From contig OY282431.1 in NCBI GenBank assembly GCA_958296035.1, positions 1,305,001 to 1,369,000 on the forward strand: 64,000 nt of DNA. Direction: 5' to 3'. Source of the stretch: Paracoccaceae bacterium. GTDB taxonomy: Bacteria; Pseudomonadota; Alphaproteobacteria; Rhodobacterales; Rhodobacteraceae. Below are positions 1-9,979 of the stretch, piece by piece. Numbering within the stretch: position 1 is the stretch's first letter; each line of letters begins with the position of its first letter. Made by a program: the position numbers and the translations under genes. Under the pieces are notes generated by a model. The model saw nothing but the letters and a program-made list of their open reading frames with translations, had not been told where the DNA came from and ran no database searches.

Positions 1-375
1 AAGGGACGTATTCATGGGCGTGCCAAAGGTGGTACGGACCTGAATTTCGGATCATACGGACTCAAGGCCATCGAGCCCCAGCGCGTGACGGCACGCCAGA
101 TAGAAGCGGCGCGTCGCGCCATGACACGTCAGATGAAAAGGCAGGGCAGGGTCTGGATCAGGATATTTCCTGATGTTCCGGTCTCCAAGAAGCCAACCGA
201 AGTTCGCATGGGCAAGGGCAAGGGTTCGGTTGAATTCTGGGCTGCAAAGGTCAAGCCGGGCAGGATCATGTTTGAAATTGACGGCGTACAGGGCAGTGTA
301 GCTCGAGAAGCTCTGCGACTGGCAGCCATGAAACTGCCTCTCAAGACGCGGGTCGTTCAGCGCGAAGACTGGTAG
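1..375 (+). CDS. rplP: 50S ribosomal protein L16 (partial, 5' end outside window)
   Basis: The reading frame is open from base 1 and encodes the last 124 residues of L16, which is usually about 137-140 residues, so only the N-terminus is missing. The conserved stretch [20 protein letters not shown] and the [16 protein letters not shown] region are present. L16 binds 23S rRNA near the peptidyl transferase centre and the A-site tRNA. It is followed 38 bp later by rpmC, as expected for the end of an S10-type operon. Confidence 0.97.
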   Translation, partial: KGRIHGRAKGGTDLNFGSYGLKAIEPQRVTARQIEAARRAMTRQMKRQGRVWIRIFPDVPVSKKPTEVRMGKGKGSVEFWAAKVKPGRIMFEIDGVQGSVAREALRLAAMKLPLKTRVVQREDW

Positions 376-413
376 CACCGGTCGCCAGTGCTCGAGAACA
401 GAGGAATAGGAAC

Positions 414-605
414 ATGTTGGATGCCGCCGAACTTCGCAACAAGACCGTGGACGAGTTGACGGACGAGTTGCTCAAGCTCAAGCGCGAGGCCTTCAACCTG
501 CGCTTTCAGGTTGCAGATGGCAGCTTCAAGAATACCGCTCGCGTCCGTGAGGTGCGACGGGATGTAGCGCGGATCAAGACGGTTCTGCGCCAAATGCAAG
601 GTTAA
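414..605 (+). CDS. rpmC: 50S ribosomal protein L29
   Basis: The 63-residue product is the normal size for L29. It has the expected helical hairpin with the conserved core [11 protein letters not shown] and ends in the typical [18 protein letters not shown] helix. L29 sits at the polypeptide exit tunnel, where it contacts SRP and trigger factor. A GAGGAATAGGAAC stretch just upstream supplies the ribosome binding site. It lies between rplP and rpsQ, the canonical order. Confidence 0.96.
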   Translation: MLDAAELRNKTVDELTDELLKLKREAFNLRFQVADGSFKNTARVREVRRDVARIKTVLRQMQG

Positions 606-621
606 CAGGGACTTGGAATTC

Positions 622-864
622 ATGCCGCGAAGAGTATTGACGGGACGCGTGATCAGCGACCGCAGTGACAAGACCATCGCCGTACTTGTTGAGCGCCGCT
701 TCAGGCATCCGCTGATGAAGAAGACGGTCCGCGAGTCGAAACGATACCAGGTTCATGATGTCGGAAACACTGCACACACTGGCGACATTGTTCGCATCAG
801 GGAATGTGCTCCGGTTTCAAAGACCAAGAGTTGGGAATTGCTGGAGGTTGCAACCGCCCGCTAG
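622..864 (+). CDS. rpsQ: 30S ribosomal protein S17
   Basis: 80 residues with an OB fold. [18 protein letters not shown] and the conserved [15 protein letters not shown] stretch identify S17, a primary 16S rRNA binder. The ATG at 622 was chosen because S17 proteins begin MP(K/R)RVL. An in-frame TTG at 613 would add only three residues and lacks a better ribosome binding site. It is spaced 16 bp from rpmC. Confidence 0.96.
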   Translation: MPRRVLTGRVISDRSDKTIAVLVERRFRHPLMKKTVRESKRYQVHDVGNTAHTGDIVRIRECAPVSKTKSWELLEVATAR

Positions 865-933
865 GGCAGAGGGGCGACCTGCACGAAACCGTGGGGCCAA
901 GAGTATCGGTCCCCAAGGGTCGGGAGATGAACA

Positions 934-1302
934 ATGATCCAGATGCAGACCAATCTGGATGTGGCGGACAATTCCGGTGGCCGCCGTGTACAGTGTATCA
1001 AGGTTCTCGGGGGGTCGAAGCGCAGGACGGCCTCCGTGGGTGACATCATAATTGTCACTGTCAAGGATGCCATACCGAGAGGCCGGGTCAAGAAGGGTGA
1101 TGTCCGGCGCGCTGTGATCGTTCGTACTGCCAAGGAAGTGCGACGCAGCGACGGCACGGCGATCAGATTCGATCGCAATGCGGCGGTCATTCTCAACAAC
1201 AATGACGAGCCGATTGGTACCCGCATATTCGGTCCGGTTGTACGAGAGCTGCGCGGCCGTAAGTTCATGAAAATCATTTCTCTTGCACCGGAGGTACTCT
1301 GA
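934..1302 (+). CDS. rplN: 50S ribosomal protein L14
   Basis: 122 residues, the exact family length, starting [16 protein letters not shown] and containing the conserved [18 protein letters not shown] and [15 protein letters not shown] segments. L14 lies at the subunit interface and forms bridges with 16S rRNA. It opens the spc-type cluster. A GGGAGATGAAC ribosome binding site precedes the ATG. Its TGA stop overlaps the rplX start by one base, which implies translational coupling. Confidence 0.98.
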   Translation: MIQMQTNLDVADNSGGRRVQCIKVLGGSKRRTASVGDIIIVTVKDAIPRGRVKKGDVRRAVIVRTAKEVRRSDGTAIRFDRNAAVILNNNDEPIGTRIFGPVVRELRGRKFMKIISLAPEVL

Positions 1303-1616
1303 TGGCTGCCAAGATCAGGACCGGAGATACCGTGATAGCCATTGCCGGACGCGAGTTTGGCCAGACCGGCGTTGTAGAGAGCGTCGATACGGGGACCGGC
1401 CGTGCCGTGGTTACCGGTTTGAACATATCAATCCGGCACCAGCGGCAGACACAGGATCAACCGGGAGGTCGGCTAGCCAAGAACATGCCGATCGACATGT
1501 CCAATCTGGCAATTGTCGACCCCGAGGACCACAAGCCGACCCGAGTCGGCTTTCGCGTCGAGAATGGCAAGAAAATCCGGTACTCGAAGCGGACGGGGGC
1601 ACGCATTGATGGCTAG
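1302..1616 (+). CDS. rplX: 50S ribosomal protein L24
   Basis: 104 residues with an N-terminal KOW motif ([21 protein letters not shown]) and the later [11 protein letters not shown] and [18 protein letters not shown] segments typical of L24. L24 is an assembly initiator that binds the 5' end of 23S rRNA. It overlaps rplN by one base and rplE by eight bases (ATGGCTAG). Confidence 0.97.
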   Translation: MAAKIRTGDTVIAIAGREFGQTGVVESVDTGTGRAVVTGLNISIRHQRQTQDQPGGRLAKNMPIDMSNLAIVDPEDHKPTRVGFRVENGKKIRYSKRTGARIDG

Positions 1617-2160
1617 CACGAAGCCGCGCCTGAGGGCGCTTTACGAAAACGAAATCAAGCCGGTGCTGAAAGAGCAATACGGATTTCGCAACGACATGAT
1701 GATTCCCCGGCTTGAGAAGATCGTTCTCAACATGGGGGTTGGCGAGGCGGTCAAGGATTCAAAGAAGGCGCGGGCAGCAGCCGAGGATCTGTCAACCATC
1801 GCCGGCCAGAAAGCGGTTCCAACCAGGGCCCGGAAGTCCCTGGCCCGCTACAGGTTGCGCGAGGGAATGATCATCGGCGCCAAGGTGACAATACGAAGCG
1901 ATCGCATGTATGAATTTCTTGACCGACTGGTAACTGTGGCGTTGCCCAGGGTCCGTGACTTTCGAGGGCTGTCTGCCAAGTCATTTGACGGCAATGGCAA
2001 TTTCTCCCTGGGATTGCGGGAACACATTGTGTTTCCTGAAATTGACTACGACGCGGTGGATGAAATACGCGGTCTGGACATCTCGATTTGTACGACGACA
2101 AGGCGGGATGACGAGGCCCGGAGTCTCCTTGAGAAGTTCAACCTGCCATTTCGCAACTAA
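1609..2160 (+). CDS. rplE: 50S ribosomal protein L5
   Basis: 183 residues. The start at 1609 ([20 protein letters not shown]) matches other L5 N-termini. The same frame remains open further upstream inside rplX, but that extension has no L5 character. Conserved features include [20 protein letters not shown], the [20 protein letters not shown] region and the [19 protein letters not shown] segment. L5 binds 5S rRNA in the central protuberance. The 8-bp overlap with rplX suggests coupled translation. Confidence 0.97.
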   Translation: MASTKPRLRALYENEIKPVLKEQYGFRNDMMIPRLEKIVLNMGVGEAVKDSKKARAAAEDLSTIAGQKAVPTRARKSLARYRLREGMIIGAKVTIRSDRMYEFLDRLVTVALPRVRDFRGLSAKSFDGNGNFSLGLREHIVFPEIDYDAVDEIRGLDISICTTTRRDDEARSLLEKFNLPFRN

Positions 2161-2181
2161 ATCCGGAGGACCATTTTCAAT

Positions 2182-2487
2182 ATGGCAAAGAAGGCAATGA
2201 TTGAAAAGGAGCGTCGGCGTCGGCGAATGGTAGAAGCCTACGCTCAGCGACGCGCTGAATTGAAGGAAGTGATCAATGATCGCAGCCTGCCGATGGAACA
2301 TCGGTTCAAGGCAACTATGAAACTGGCAAAGCTGCCGCGCAATTCATCCCCGACCCGGCTTCGCAATCGCTGCGAACTGACCGGCCGGCCTCGCGGCTAT
2401 TATCGGAAGTTGCGGATGTCACGCATCGCGCTCAGGGAACTGGGCGGCTCCGGGCAGATTCCCGGCATGGTCAAGTCAAGCTGGTAG
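2182..2487 (+). CDS. rpsN: 30S ribosomal protein S14 (zinc-free type)
   Basis: 101 residues, the long form of S14 without the CxxC-x(n)-CxxC zinc site; only one Cys is present, in [16 protein letters not shown]. The C-terminal [11 protein letters not shown] is conserved. S14 helps assemble the 30S head. The AAATCCGGAGG stretch 21 bp upstream of the start acts as the ribosome binding region. The gene is in its normal place between rplE and rpsH. Confidence 0.97.
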   Translation: MAKKAMIEKERRRRRMVEAYAQRRAELKEVINDRSLPMEHRFKATMKLAKLPRNSSPTRLRNRCELTGRPRGYYRKLRMSRIALRELGGSGQIPGMVKSSW

Positions 2488-2497
2488 GGGGACAGAG

Positions 2498-2896
2498 ATG
2501 GCAATCAACGATCCTGTTGGCGATATGCTGACACGAATCCGGAACGGCCAGTTGCGAGGACGCCCCTGTGTTCGCACGCCAGCCTCGAAGCTCAGGCGAT
2601 GGGTGCTGGATGTGCTGGAGGCAGAAGGATACATTCGCGGCTACGAAGCAGTCGATGGGAAGGGCGGGCATCCCGAATTCGAGATCAGCCTCAAGTATTT
2701 CGAGGGCGCGCCGGCAATTCGTGAATTGAAGCGAATATCGAAGCCAGGACGCCGCGTGTACTCAGGTGTTCGTGACTTGCCTTTTGTGCGGCAGGGTCTT
2801 GGCGTGGCCATCGTCTCGACACCCAGGGGCGTGATGTCTGACGAGCAGGCGCGTCAGTCGCATATTGGTGGCGAAGTCCTTTGTACGGTCTTTTAG
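2498..2896 (+). CDS. rpsH: 30S ribosomal protein S8
   Basis: 132 residues starting [18 protein letters not shown], the family signature at the N-terminus, and ending with [20 protein letters not shown] and the usual C-terminal GEVLCTVF. S8 binds the central domain of 16S rRNA; in E. coli it also represses the spc operon by binding its mRNA. Whether that feedback exists here cannot be read from the sequence alone. Confidence 0.97.
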   Translation: MAINDPVGDMLTRIRNGQLRGRPCVRTPASKLRRWVLDVLEAEGYIRGYEAVDGKGGHPEFEISLKYFEGAPAIRELKRISKPGRRVYSGVRDLPFVRQGLGVAIVSTPRGVMSDEQARQSHIGGEVLCTVF

Positions 2897-2906
2897 GGGA
2901 TTAGAG

Positions 2907-3440
2907 ATGTCGCGCATTGGTAAGAAACCGGTACCCATTCCGTCCGGGGTTACAGCGGAACTGGACGGGGCCTCCATTCGTGTAACCGGGCCAAAAGGCA
3001 GCCAGAACCTTACGCCATCGCGGGAGGTCAGCGTCTCGATATTCGACAATTCGATCGTCGTCACCCCGGTGTCTGAAAGCAAGCTGTCCCGCCAGCACTG
3101 GGGGCTTTGGCGTAGTCTGATCGCCAACAGTATCACGGGTGTAACCAGGGGGTTCAGTCGGGAACTTCAGATCAGTGGTGTCGGTTATCGGGCGCAGGTA
3201 AGTGGCAACGTGCTCAATCTTACGCTGGGCTTGAGCCACGAAGTGAATATCAAGGCACCGGAAGGCATCACGATCGAAACACCATCCACTAACAGGATTG
3301 TGGTTAGAGGAATCAACAAGCAGCAGGTAGGTCAGATAGCGGCCAATATCAGGAGCTGGAGACCGCCGGAACCGTTCAAGGGCAAGGGCATTCGCTATGC
3401 CGGCGAGTTTGTTTATCGCAAGGTTGGCAAGAAGAAATAG
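2907..3440 (+). CDS. rplF: 50S ribosomal protein L6
   Basis: 177 residues, typical length. The start at 2907 gives MSRIGKKPVPIPSGV, the universal L6 N-terminus; an upstream in-frame ATG at 2865 lies within rpsH and is not supported. Two alpha/beta repeats are visible, and the conserved IRSWRPPEPFKGKGIRYAGE lies near the C-terminus. L6 binds the base of the L7/L12 stalk near the sarcin-ricin loop. Confidence 0.97.
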   Translation: MSRIGKKPVPIPSGVTAELDGASIRVTGPKGSQNLTPSREVSVSIFDNSIVVTPVSESKLSRQHWGLWRSLIANSITGVTRGFSRELQISGVGYRAQVSGNVLNLTLGLSHEVNIKAPEGITIETPSTNRIVVRGINKQQVGQIAANIRSWRPPEPFKGKGIRYAGEFVYRKVGKKK

Positions 3441-3449
3441 AGGCAAGCC

Positions 3450-3809
3450 ATGGCAAGCAAGAAGCTCGATCTGTTTCGACGACGTCGCTCACGTGTCCGC
3501 TACAAATTGCGGACCTGCAACAAGGGTCGGTTGCGGCTTTCGGTCTTTCGATCAAACCGCCACATCAGCGCCCAGTTGATCGACGATAAAAACGGAACAA
3601 CACTGGTGGCCGCATCCTCGTTGGAAAGGAGCCTGGAACTTCCAAGGGGCAGCAACAAGGCCGCGGCGACAGTAGTTGGAACTGCAATTGCCGAGCGCGC
3701 TGTCGGCAAGGGCATCACGACCTGTTATTTTGATCGTGGTGGCTACAGTTACCATGGCAGGGTCAAGGCACTCGCAGACGCCGCACGCGGCAACGGGCTA
3801 ACCTTCTAG
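3450..3809 (+). CDS. rplR: 50S ribosomal protein L18
   Basis: 119 residues with the Arg/Lys-rich N-terminus ([14 protein letters not shown]) that binds 5S rRNA, the [18 protein letters not shown] motif, and the C-terminal [19 protein letters not shown] typical of bacterial L18. It lies 9 bp after rplF and 10 bp before rpsE. Confidence 0.97.
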   Translation: MASKKLDLFRRRRSRVRYKLRTCNKGRLRLSVFRSNRHISAQLIDDKNGTTLVAASSLERSLELPRGSNKAAATVVGTAIAERAVGKGITTCYFDRGGYSYHGRVKALADAARGNGLTF

Positions 3810-3819
3810 GAATTGAGGA

Positions 3820-4365
3820 ATGAGAAGAGACGATAATCGGCGACGCCGAGACGAGCAGCCGGAATTCAGTGATCGACTGGTCGCAATAAACCGCGTATCG
3901 AAAACCGTCAAGGGTGGCAAACGCTTCGGTTTTTCGGCTCTGGTGGTGGTCGGCAACCAGCGGGGTCAGGTCGGATTCAGCAAGGGCAAGGCCAAGGAGG
4001 TTCCCGAAGCCATTCGCAAGGCAACCGAAAAGGCAAGGCGAAACCTGGTCCGCATACCGCTCAAGGAAGGGCGTACCCTGTATCACGATGTGGAAGGCAG
4101 ACATGATGCGGGCAAGGTGATACTGCGCACGGCGCCACCGGGAACCGGCATCATCGCCGGTGGACCAATGCGAGCTGTATTCGAAATGCTTGGCGTTCAT
4201 GATGTAGTTGCCAAATCCATCGGGTCGCAAAATCCATATAACATGATCAGGGCCGCGCTTGATGCGCTGTCGAAGATTTCCAGCCCCCGTGAGATCGGGC
4301 GCCGCCGGGGCAAGAAAATTTCCATGCGGCGCATTGAAGCTCAAATGCACAGCGCCCGAAGGTAG
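3820..4365 (+). CDS. rpsE: 30S ribosomal protein S5
   Basis: 181 residues. The N-terminal double-stranded RNA-binding domain ([20 protein letters not shown]) is followed by the S5 C-terminal domain, with [19 protein letters not shown] and [19 protein letters not shown]5 takes part in decoding fidelity. The C-terminal [21 protein letters not shown] tail is a basic extension. A GAATTGAGGA stretch supplies the ribosome binding site. Confidence 0.97.
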   Translation: MRRDDNRRRRDEQPEFSDRLVAINRVSKTVKGGKRFGFSALVVVGNQRGQVGFSKGKAKEVPEAIRKATEKARRNLVRIPLKEGRTLYHDVEGRHDAGKVILRTAPPGTGIIAGGPMRAVFEMLGVHDVVAKSIGSQNPYNMIRAALDALSKISSPREIGRRRGKKISMRRIEAQMHSARR

Positions 4366-4375
4366 GGAGAATCGA

Positions 4376-4564
4376 ATGGCCAGGACAATTGTGGTCAAGC
4401 AGATCGGGTCACCCATTCGGCGACCAGCGAAGCAGCGCAGAATACTGATCGGACTTGGCCTGAACAAGATGCATCGGACCCGGGAACTGGAGGACACGCC
4501 TGCAATACGCGGAATGGTCAGAAAGATTCCCCATCTTGCCAGAATTGTTGAAGAGCGAGGGTGA
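4376..4564 (+). CDS. rpmD: 50S ribosomal protein L30
   Basis: 62 residues. The start at 4376 ([17 protein letters not shown]) is chosen over an upstream in-frame ATG at 4259, which lies within rpsE. The core [20 protein letters not shown] is the L30 signature. The gene sits 10 bp after rpsE in the standard order. The following 82 bp to rplO hold no gene. Confidence 0.96.
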   Translation: MARTIVVKQIGSPIRRPAKQRRILIGLGLNKMHRTRELEDTPAIRGMVRKIPHLARIVEERG

Positions 4565-4646
4565 AAGCCGACAGGGAGTTACCACATCATTGCAACCGGC
4601 CGGCGACCTGGTGCCCCGCCAGGAAGTAAAATAGCGAGAATGTAGA

Positions 4647-5108
4647 ATGAAACTTAATGAACTGGCAGACATTCCCGGCGCGCGCAAGCGCCGCAAGCGG
4701 GTTGGCCGGGGGCCAGGGTCCGGGACCGGTACAACTGCAGGGCGCGGTATGAACGGACAGAAAGCCCGATCGGGAACCGCATTGGGTGCCTTTGAAGGCG
4801 GTCAGATGCCGATTTACCAACGGTTGCCCAAGCGTGGTTTCAGGAGCAGAAACAAGGTGCGTTACGCAACAATCAATCTGGGCACGATCCAGTATGGTGT
4901 GGAATCCGGAAAACTGGATGCCGATCGAGTCATTGATGCCGCAGTGTTGGTCGAAAGCGGTCTGGTTCGACGACAGCGGGGTGGTATAAAGTTGCTGGCC
5001 GACGGTCAGCTCGATGTGTCCGTGACACTTGAACTCCAGGCAGCATCTGCTGCTGCAAAGGCAGCCATAGAAGCAGCGGGAGGCACGCTGAAGCTCGGCG
5101 ACAGATAG
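4647..5108 (+). CDS. rplO: 50S ribosomal protein L15
   Basis: 153 residues. The Gly/Arg-rich N-terminus (KRVGRGPGSGTGTTAGRG, NGQKARSG) and the FEGGQMPIYQRLPKRGFRSR motif define L15, a late assembly protein of the 50S subunit. The C-terminal half has the usual folded domain with an Ala-rich helix (LQAASAAAKAAIEAAGG). It is followed after 82 bp by secY. Confidence 0.97.
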   Translation: MKLNELADIPGARKRRKRVGRGPGSGTGTTAGRGMNGQKARSGTALGAFEGGQMPIYQRLPKRGFRSRNKVRYATINLGTIQYGVESGKLDADRVIDAAVLVESGLVRRQRGGIKLLADGQLDVSVTLELQAASAAAKAAIEAAGGTLKLGDR

Positions 5109-5190
5109 TCGCGCATATTCTGGATACGGCGCCGACAAACAGTTTCGGGTCGTGACCTGCGGGCATGAGGCTTAATTGAGAGGGTAATTT

Positions 5191-6549
5191 ATGGTTTCGG
5201 CCGCTGAACAAATGGCTTCCAACCTCAGCTGGAAGACCTTTGGCCAGGCAACGGAGCTCAGACAGCGAATCCTGTTCGCGTTGGGCCTTCTGATTGTCTA
5301 CCGGATTGGAACGTTCATTCCTGTCCCGGGCATTGACACCGAGGCACTCAGGGACTTCGTAACCACGGCATCGACCGGCATCGGTGGCATGCTCAACATG
5401 TTCACGGGGGGCGCCATCGGGCGCATGGGCGTGTTTGCGCTCGGTATCATGCCATATATTTCATCATCGATCATCGTCCAGCTCATGGTGGCCATGATCC
5501 CCCGGCTCGAACAACTCAAGAAGGAAGGTGAGCAGGGACGCAAGAAGATAAACCAGTTTACGCGCTATGGAACCGTGTTTCTGGCGACATTCCAGGCCTA
5601 TGGCCTCGCGGTCAGCCTGGAAGCCGGCAATCTGGTCGTCGACCCCGGATGGTATTTCCGGATTTCCTGCGTCATTACATTGGTAGGCGGCACAATGTTC
5701 CTTATGTGGCTCGGCGAACAAATCACTTCGCGTGGCATAGGGAACGGAATTTCGCTGATCATCTTCACCGGAATCATTGCAGAGATTCCCTCTGCGCTGG
5801 CCCAGTTCTTCAGTCAGGGGCGGTCAGGCGCATTGTCGCCCGTGGTAATCATCGGAGTCCTGGTGATGGTGGTGGCAGTCATCGCGTTTGTTGTCTTTAT
5901 CGAGCGCTCGTTGAGGCGAATACACATCCAGTATCCGCGTCGACAACGCGGCAACAGGGTTTTCGAAGGCGGATCGTCCTACCTGCCGATAAAGATCAAT
6001 CCGTCCGGCGTAATTCCACCGATATTTGCATCTTCCCTTCTGCTGTTACCGACGACGATTTCGACTTTTTCTGGCAATTCGACCAATGCGTTCATGTCGA
6101 CGATGCTTGCCTACTTTGGACCTGGCCAGCCGTTATATCTGCTCTTTTTCGTCGCCATGATCGTATTCTTCTGTTACTTTTACACCCAGAATGTTTCTTT
6201 CAAGGTTGAGGATGTCGCCGACAACCTGAAGAACCAGAACGGTTACGTCCCGGGTATCAGGCCGGGTCAACAAACCGCCGACTACCTTGATCACGTGGTC
6301 ACGAGAATACTTGTCCTGGGCTCTGCCTACCTTTCGGCAGTATGTCTGTTACCCGAAATACTGCGTTCGCAGCTGGCCATTCCGTTCTACTTCGGGGGTA
6401 CGTCCGTGCTGATCGTTGTATCAGTGACCATGGACACCATTACCCAGGTCCAGTCACATCTAATGGCGCATCAGTATGAAGGACTGATCAAGAAGTCACA
6501 ATTACGTGGCAACAAGCGCCGCCGTAGAGGGGTTTCAAGACGAAAATGA
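5191..6549 (+). CDS. secY: Preprotein translocase subunit SecY
   Basis: 452 residues forming the ten-helix channel of the Sec translocon in the inner membrane. Visible family features are [13 protein letters not shown] in TM1, the plug region with [20 protein letters not shown], the hydrophobic segments, and the [20 protein letters not shown] loop that contacts SecA or the ribosome. The start at 5191 gives [14 protein letters not shown], close to other alphaproteobacterial SecY N-termini, and is preceded by GAGAGGG. Its TGA overlaps the adk ATG by 4 bp. Confidence 0.98.
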   Translation: MVSAAEQMASNLSWKTFGQATELRQRILFALGLLIVYRIGTFIPVPGIDTEALRDFVTTASTGIGGMLNMFTGGAIGRMGVFALGIMPYISSSIIVQLMVAMIPRLEQLKKEGEQGRKKINQFTRYGTVFLATFQAYGLAVSLEAGNLVVDPGWYFRISCVITLVGGTMFLMWLGEQITSRGIGNGISLIIFTGIIAEIPSALAQFFSQGRSGALSPVVIIGVLVMVVAVIAFVVFIERSLRRIHIQYPRRQRGNRVFEGGSSYLPIKINPSGVIPPIFASSLLLLPTTISTFSGNSTNAFMSTMLAYFGPGQPLYLLFFVAMIVFFCYFYTQNVSFKVEDVADNLKNQNGYVPGIRPGQQTADYLDHVVTRILVLGSAYLSAVCLLPEILRSQLAIPFYFGGTSVLIVVSVTMDTITQVQSHLMAHQYEGLIKKSQLRGNKRRRRGVSRRK

Positions 6550-7190
6550 ACATAATTCTATTGGGCCCCCCGGGGTCCGGGAAGGGAACTCAGGCGCGCA
6601 TACTGATGTCAGAATGCGGTATGATTCAGTTGTCAACCGGCGACATGCTGCGCGAAGCCAGGCGTTCTGGTACCGAGCTTGGCGATAAGGTAGCAGCAAT
6701 CATGGATGCCGGCGAATTGGTGACTGATGATATTGTGATATCATTGATCCGAGAAAAGCTGGCCGTCAGCCAGGCGGCCGGTTACATTTTCGACGGTTAT
6801 CCGCGCACGCTGAAACAGGCCGATGCCCTGGATACTGTACTGGGTGAACTCGGCATTGCCCTGGATGCGGTGCTAGAATTGACCGTGGATGTCGAAATGC
6901 TGGTGGCGCGCATCGTCGGGAGGCTTTCCTGTGGCAATTGTGGTGAAATGTTCCATCGTGAAACCAGGCCACCCAAGGCAAGTGGTGTGTGCGACAAGTG
7001 CGGTGGCGGCTTGCAGCAACGCAAGGACGACAATGAGGAATCACTCCGTACACGGCTTATGGAGTATTACCAGAAGACAGCCCCGCTAACCGGTTACTAT
7101 TACAAGGCCGGTTTGCTGCAGTTCATTGATAGTGGAACAATCGAGCAGGTGGCGTCCCGGATCAGCGCATCTCTCGGCACCGCTGACTGA
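6546..7190 (+). CDS. adk: Adenylate kinase (zinc-type LID)
   Basis: 214 residues; catalyses ATP + AMP = 2 ADP. The P-loop [10 protein letters not shown] is at residues 7-16, and the AMP-binding STGDMLR is near residue 30. FDGYPRT (residues 82-88) carries Tyr where most family members have Phe. The LID domain has a four-cysteine metal site (Cys129, Cys132, Cys149, Cys152), a form known from Gram-positive enzymes and from some alphaproteobacteria such as Paracoccus. The ATGA overlap with secY indicates cotranscription. In related genomes rpsM follows directly; here a 7.46-kb region intervenes. Confidence 0.97.
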   Translation: MNIILLGPPGSGKGTQARILMSECGMIQLSTGDMLREARRSGTELGDKVAAIMDAGELVTDDIVISLIREKLAVSQAAGYIFDGYPRTLKQADALDTVLGELGIALDAVLELTVDVEMLVARIVGRLSCGNCGEMFHRETRPPKASGVCDKCGGGLQQRKDDNEESLRTRLMEYYQKTAPLTGYYYKAGLLQFIDSGTIEQVASRISASLGTAD

Positions 7191-8750
7191 GATCGGCTGA
7201 GCCGTAGCGACCGCCGCATATTGAGCAAGAACGGCAGGTTCTGCTTTTCGGTTTCGACATTCGACGAATGGAACAGGACGCACAAGGTGCAGCTTGTACC
7301 AGCGACTAACCGGGTTTCTGTATCGGATGCAGGGCAGTTTCCAGATCACCGCAGGGAGGTGCCCCGTCTCCGCAAAAGTTGCTGGCAGGCCGCCGGCGGA
7401 GAATTCCAGTATGCGACCGTTTCGAAGCAGTGGGTTCACACGACCTAGCGCGCCAGGTGGTTCAGTGCCTAACGCGAAGCAGCCAGTCGCACCCCAGAAT
7501 ACTGTTGCCTGACAGGGTCGTCCGTATGAACCTGCATCTGGCATGGACAATTGTTGATTCACGGCATCAGGACGTTATGCGGATGGTCGAGCGAGAGCGA
7601 GCTTCTTGACTATTGCTTTACGGTTGCCCGGAAACCAGTGAGAGTACAACCGTCTATCAGCTCGCTTCAATTCTAGGGGAAAACAGAAGCGCTATCGTCC
7701 AGGTTGCTCAGCCGCGGTTGCAATCCAGAAGATGTTATTGACACCGTTTCCTCCGTTAGCAGGAAGACACCGTTGTCACTTGAGGAGGTCATCGACAACA
7801 CGTTCCATGCGCGTGTGGGTCAGGCCCTGCCATTCTGGGAGGGCCACCTTGGTGACGATGTCAGTGCTATGTTAAAACTCCCCGGTTCTGCTCTCATGCC
7901 GATGCATATAGCTGTTCTGGTTCATCAGGCAGGTGTCGCGGATCCTTTCTGAAGGCTCTTCCCTTATCGAGGACGGTGGACGATCAAAGTCATACCAGAA
8001 GCACAGAAGCTGGATGATGAAGTTCATCTGCCTGTTGTTTCCGAGGGATTCCGACAGATATCTTGTCTGCTAATCCGTACGGACTAGAACAGATTGTTTC
8101 GAAATGGTCCGACACTATGCGGAAGACTGAGTAGGGCTCCGCTGTTGCCGCCTGGCCTTGCATTGGACCGGTAAACCCATCAAGTGCATTGGGATACGGG
8201 ACAGGAAGGCCAATAGACGATTGATCAATTAGCCCCTCAATAAATGGAGGAACATGCCACAGTCTTTGCATGCCGTAGCCGTGCCGTATCTCAGGCAGGC
8301 GGTTGCACCCTGATACCTGCCTTGTGGAGTCGGCCATTGATCGGTGGCCGACCAATCAAGGGTTTCGAACTCCAGGTGATATTGAGCTAATGCCGATCAA
8401 ACGTTTTTCATCTCGCGGGAACTTGACCAATCTGTTGGCAAAGCACTTCTCGAACCTTGCCAGTATGGGAGTGGCATCTGATTCAGAATCAGGGCCAGGC
8501 ATGCTGAAGGGAACTCCTGATTTTGTTGCTTGATTGACGCAGCTTTCCACCCAGATTGACGTGATACAGGCTTCAGCTACGGGTGTGAATTGCAGTGAAT
8601 GCAGCCGATTTAATTTAACCGGGCAAATGTGGAGATCTTCTCAATGCAATAGGAGACGTGTATCCGCAGAATGCTGCCAGTGCTGATCGCATTCTAGTCG
8701 CGCTTGAGGATGGTTGTTGCTAATGCACTGGATAGAGGCAAGGAGTTGAC
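7191..8750 (+). other. Non-coding or decayed stretch downstream of adk
   Basis: About 1.56 kb with no convincing complete gene on either strand. Short open frames exist on both strands (for example minus 7086-7562 and minus 7990-8355), but none has a recognisable domain, and no frame keeps a plausible ribosome binding site. One short plus-strand frame at 7677-7952 looks protein-like and is listed separately. The region is probably the eroded left part of the insertion that separates adk from rpsM. Confidence 0.6.
7677..7952 (+). pseudogene. Unrecognised protein fragment
   Basis: A 91-codon open stretch follows a TAG at 7674 and ends with a TGA. Its translation reads like real protein (NPEDVIDTVSSVSRKTPLSL, then GQALPFWEGHLGDDVSAMLK and LPGSALMPMHIAVLVHQAG) rather than antisense noise. 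I do not recognise the family. There is no clear ribosome binding site for the internal ATG at 7866 or the TTG at 7704, so it is more likely a fragment of a decayed gene than a working one. It lies about 800 bp upstream of the aldolase-like gene on the same strand. Confidence 0.3.
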
Positions 8751-9512
8751 ATGGAAGATGTTGTTGAACTGGCTGGTATAGAATCCGCAGCGATCCGTCA
8801 GCATCGGATCGATCTCGCAGCTGCATTCCAGGTGGCTGCGTCGCTCGGGATGCAGGAGGGGGTGGCCAATCATTTCAGCCTCTCTGTAAGTGCCGATGGC
8901 AGCAGGTTTCTGATTAATCCTAATCAGGTTCATTTCCTCAACATTCGTGCATCCAGCTTGTTGCTGCTGAATGCTCATGAACCGGATACGTTGTGGCAGC
9001 CAGGTGCTCCCGACCCAACGGCTTGGGGTCTGCATGGTGCAATTCATCGCCAGTGTCCGCATGCTCGCTGTGTAATGCATGTGCATTCTACCTATGCCAC
9101 GGTGCTAGCATGTCTCGCTGATTCAACCTTGCCGCCTATTGATCTTGCTACAGCCATGTTCTTCGAACGACATATCATTGATGATGGCATAGGTGGGTTG
9201 GCATTCGAGGAAGAGGGAGAGCGCTGTGCGGGTTTGCTTGTCGATCCGAAAAACAAGGTCATGGTAATGTGCAACCACGGGGTTCTCGTGATTGGAGAAA
9301 GCGTAGCGGACGCGTTCAATCGCTTGTACTACTTTGAGCGGGCCAGTGAGACCTACATCAAGGCCCTGCAAACCGGTCGTCCGTTGCGAATTATGTCCGA
9401 TGAGATGGCTCGGCAGATTTCCCAGGAGCTGGAAGACTATCCAGAGCAGGCCGAACGACATTTCAGTGAAGTCAGGAAGCTTTATGCGTCTGGGTCGCCG
9501 GAAGTATTGTGA
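8751..9512 (+). CDS. Class II aldolase/adducin-like family protein
   Basis: 253 residues, a single class II aldolase/adducin domain. The metal-binding histidines of the family are visible: His110 and His112 in HVHSTYATV, and His176 in CNHGVLVIG. The Glu that serves as catalytic base in L-fuculose-1-phosphate aldolase (motif SEW) corresponds to Ala91 in PTAWGLH, so classical aldol cleavage is doubtful; this subgroup is common but poorly characterised. An AAGGAG ribosome binding site sits 5 bp before the ATG. The gene appears intact although everything around it is decayed. Substrate unknown. Confidence 0.85.
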   Translation: MEDVVELAGIESAAIRQHRIDLAAAFQVAASLGMQEGVANHFSLSVSADGSRFLINPNQVHFLNIRASSLLLLNAHEPDTLWQPGAPDPTAWGLHGAIHRQCPHARCVMHVHSTYATVLACLADSTLPPIDLATAMFFERHIIDDGIGGLAFEEEGERCAGLLVDPKNKVMVMCNHGVLVIGESVADAFNRLYYFERASETYIKALQTGRPLRIMSDEMARQISQELEDYPEQAERHFSEVRKLYASGSPEVL

Positions 9513-9979
9513 GGGCAAACCTCTGTGTGACCCGGTTCGGTGTCGACGGGTGTGGATTTTCGTGACGACCAAATAGTTGGAGTCTGTCGGTCATCCAGTC
9601 GGTGTTATGGTCTCAGGAAGGCCCACCTGGTGTAATCGAGGCATCCTGCCGGGTGGCTGAGCCGCTTTGACTGCCCGATGTGACGCACCCGACCAAAGGT
9701 CAGAACTGTCCTGACTGTGAGGGTCCCCGACTCGGTTCCTGTCCTGGGATGATTGCGTACATTTCCGTACTTAAGGTTGATCAGGTGCCAGGCAGCGGTC
9801 TGGTTCATGCTGAACTCATTGCTGCTTATCCCGAATTCCGCAGTGCGCCTTGATGGGCGCGTTTTATTGGTGGGTCCAGATCCTACCCGTCAGTTGTCCC
9901 TTCAGGCGGTAGCAGCTGGGGCAGGAGATAGAAGTATCGACATGGACTGAAGCATGCGGGTGTCAAGAATCTGCATTGT
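9513..9979 (+). other. Intergenic stretch without recognisable genes
   Basis: About 470 bp between the aldolase-like gene and the IS1595-type remnant. Only short open frames occur on either strand. No tRNA fold, array or clear promoter was seen. Confidence 0.5.

Noticed and set aside
7086-7562. A 158-codon minus-strand frame over the adk 3' end
   Set aside because: It overlaps adk in antisense and has no recognisable domain or ribosome binding site.
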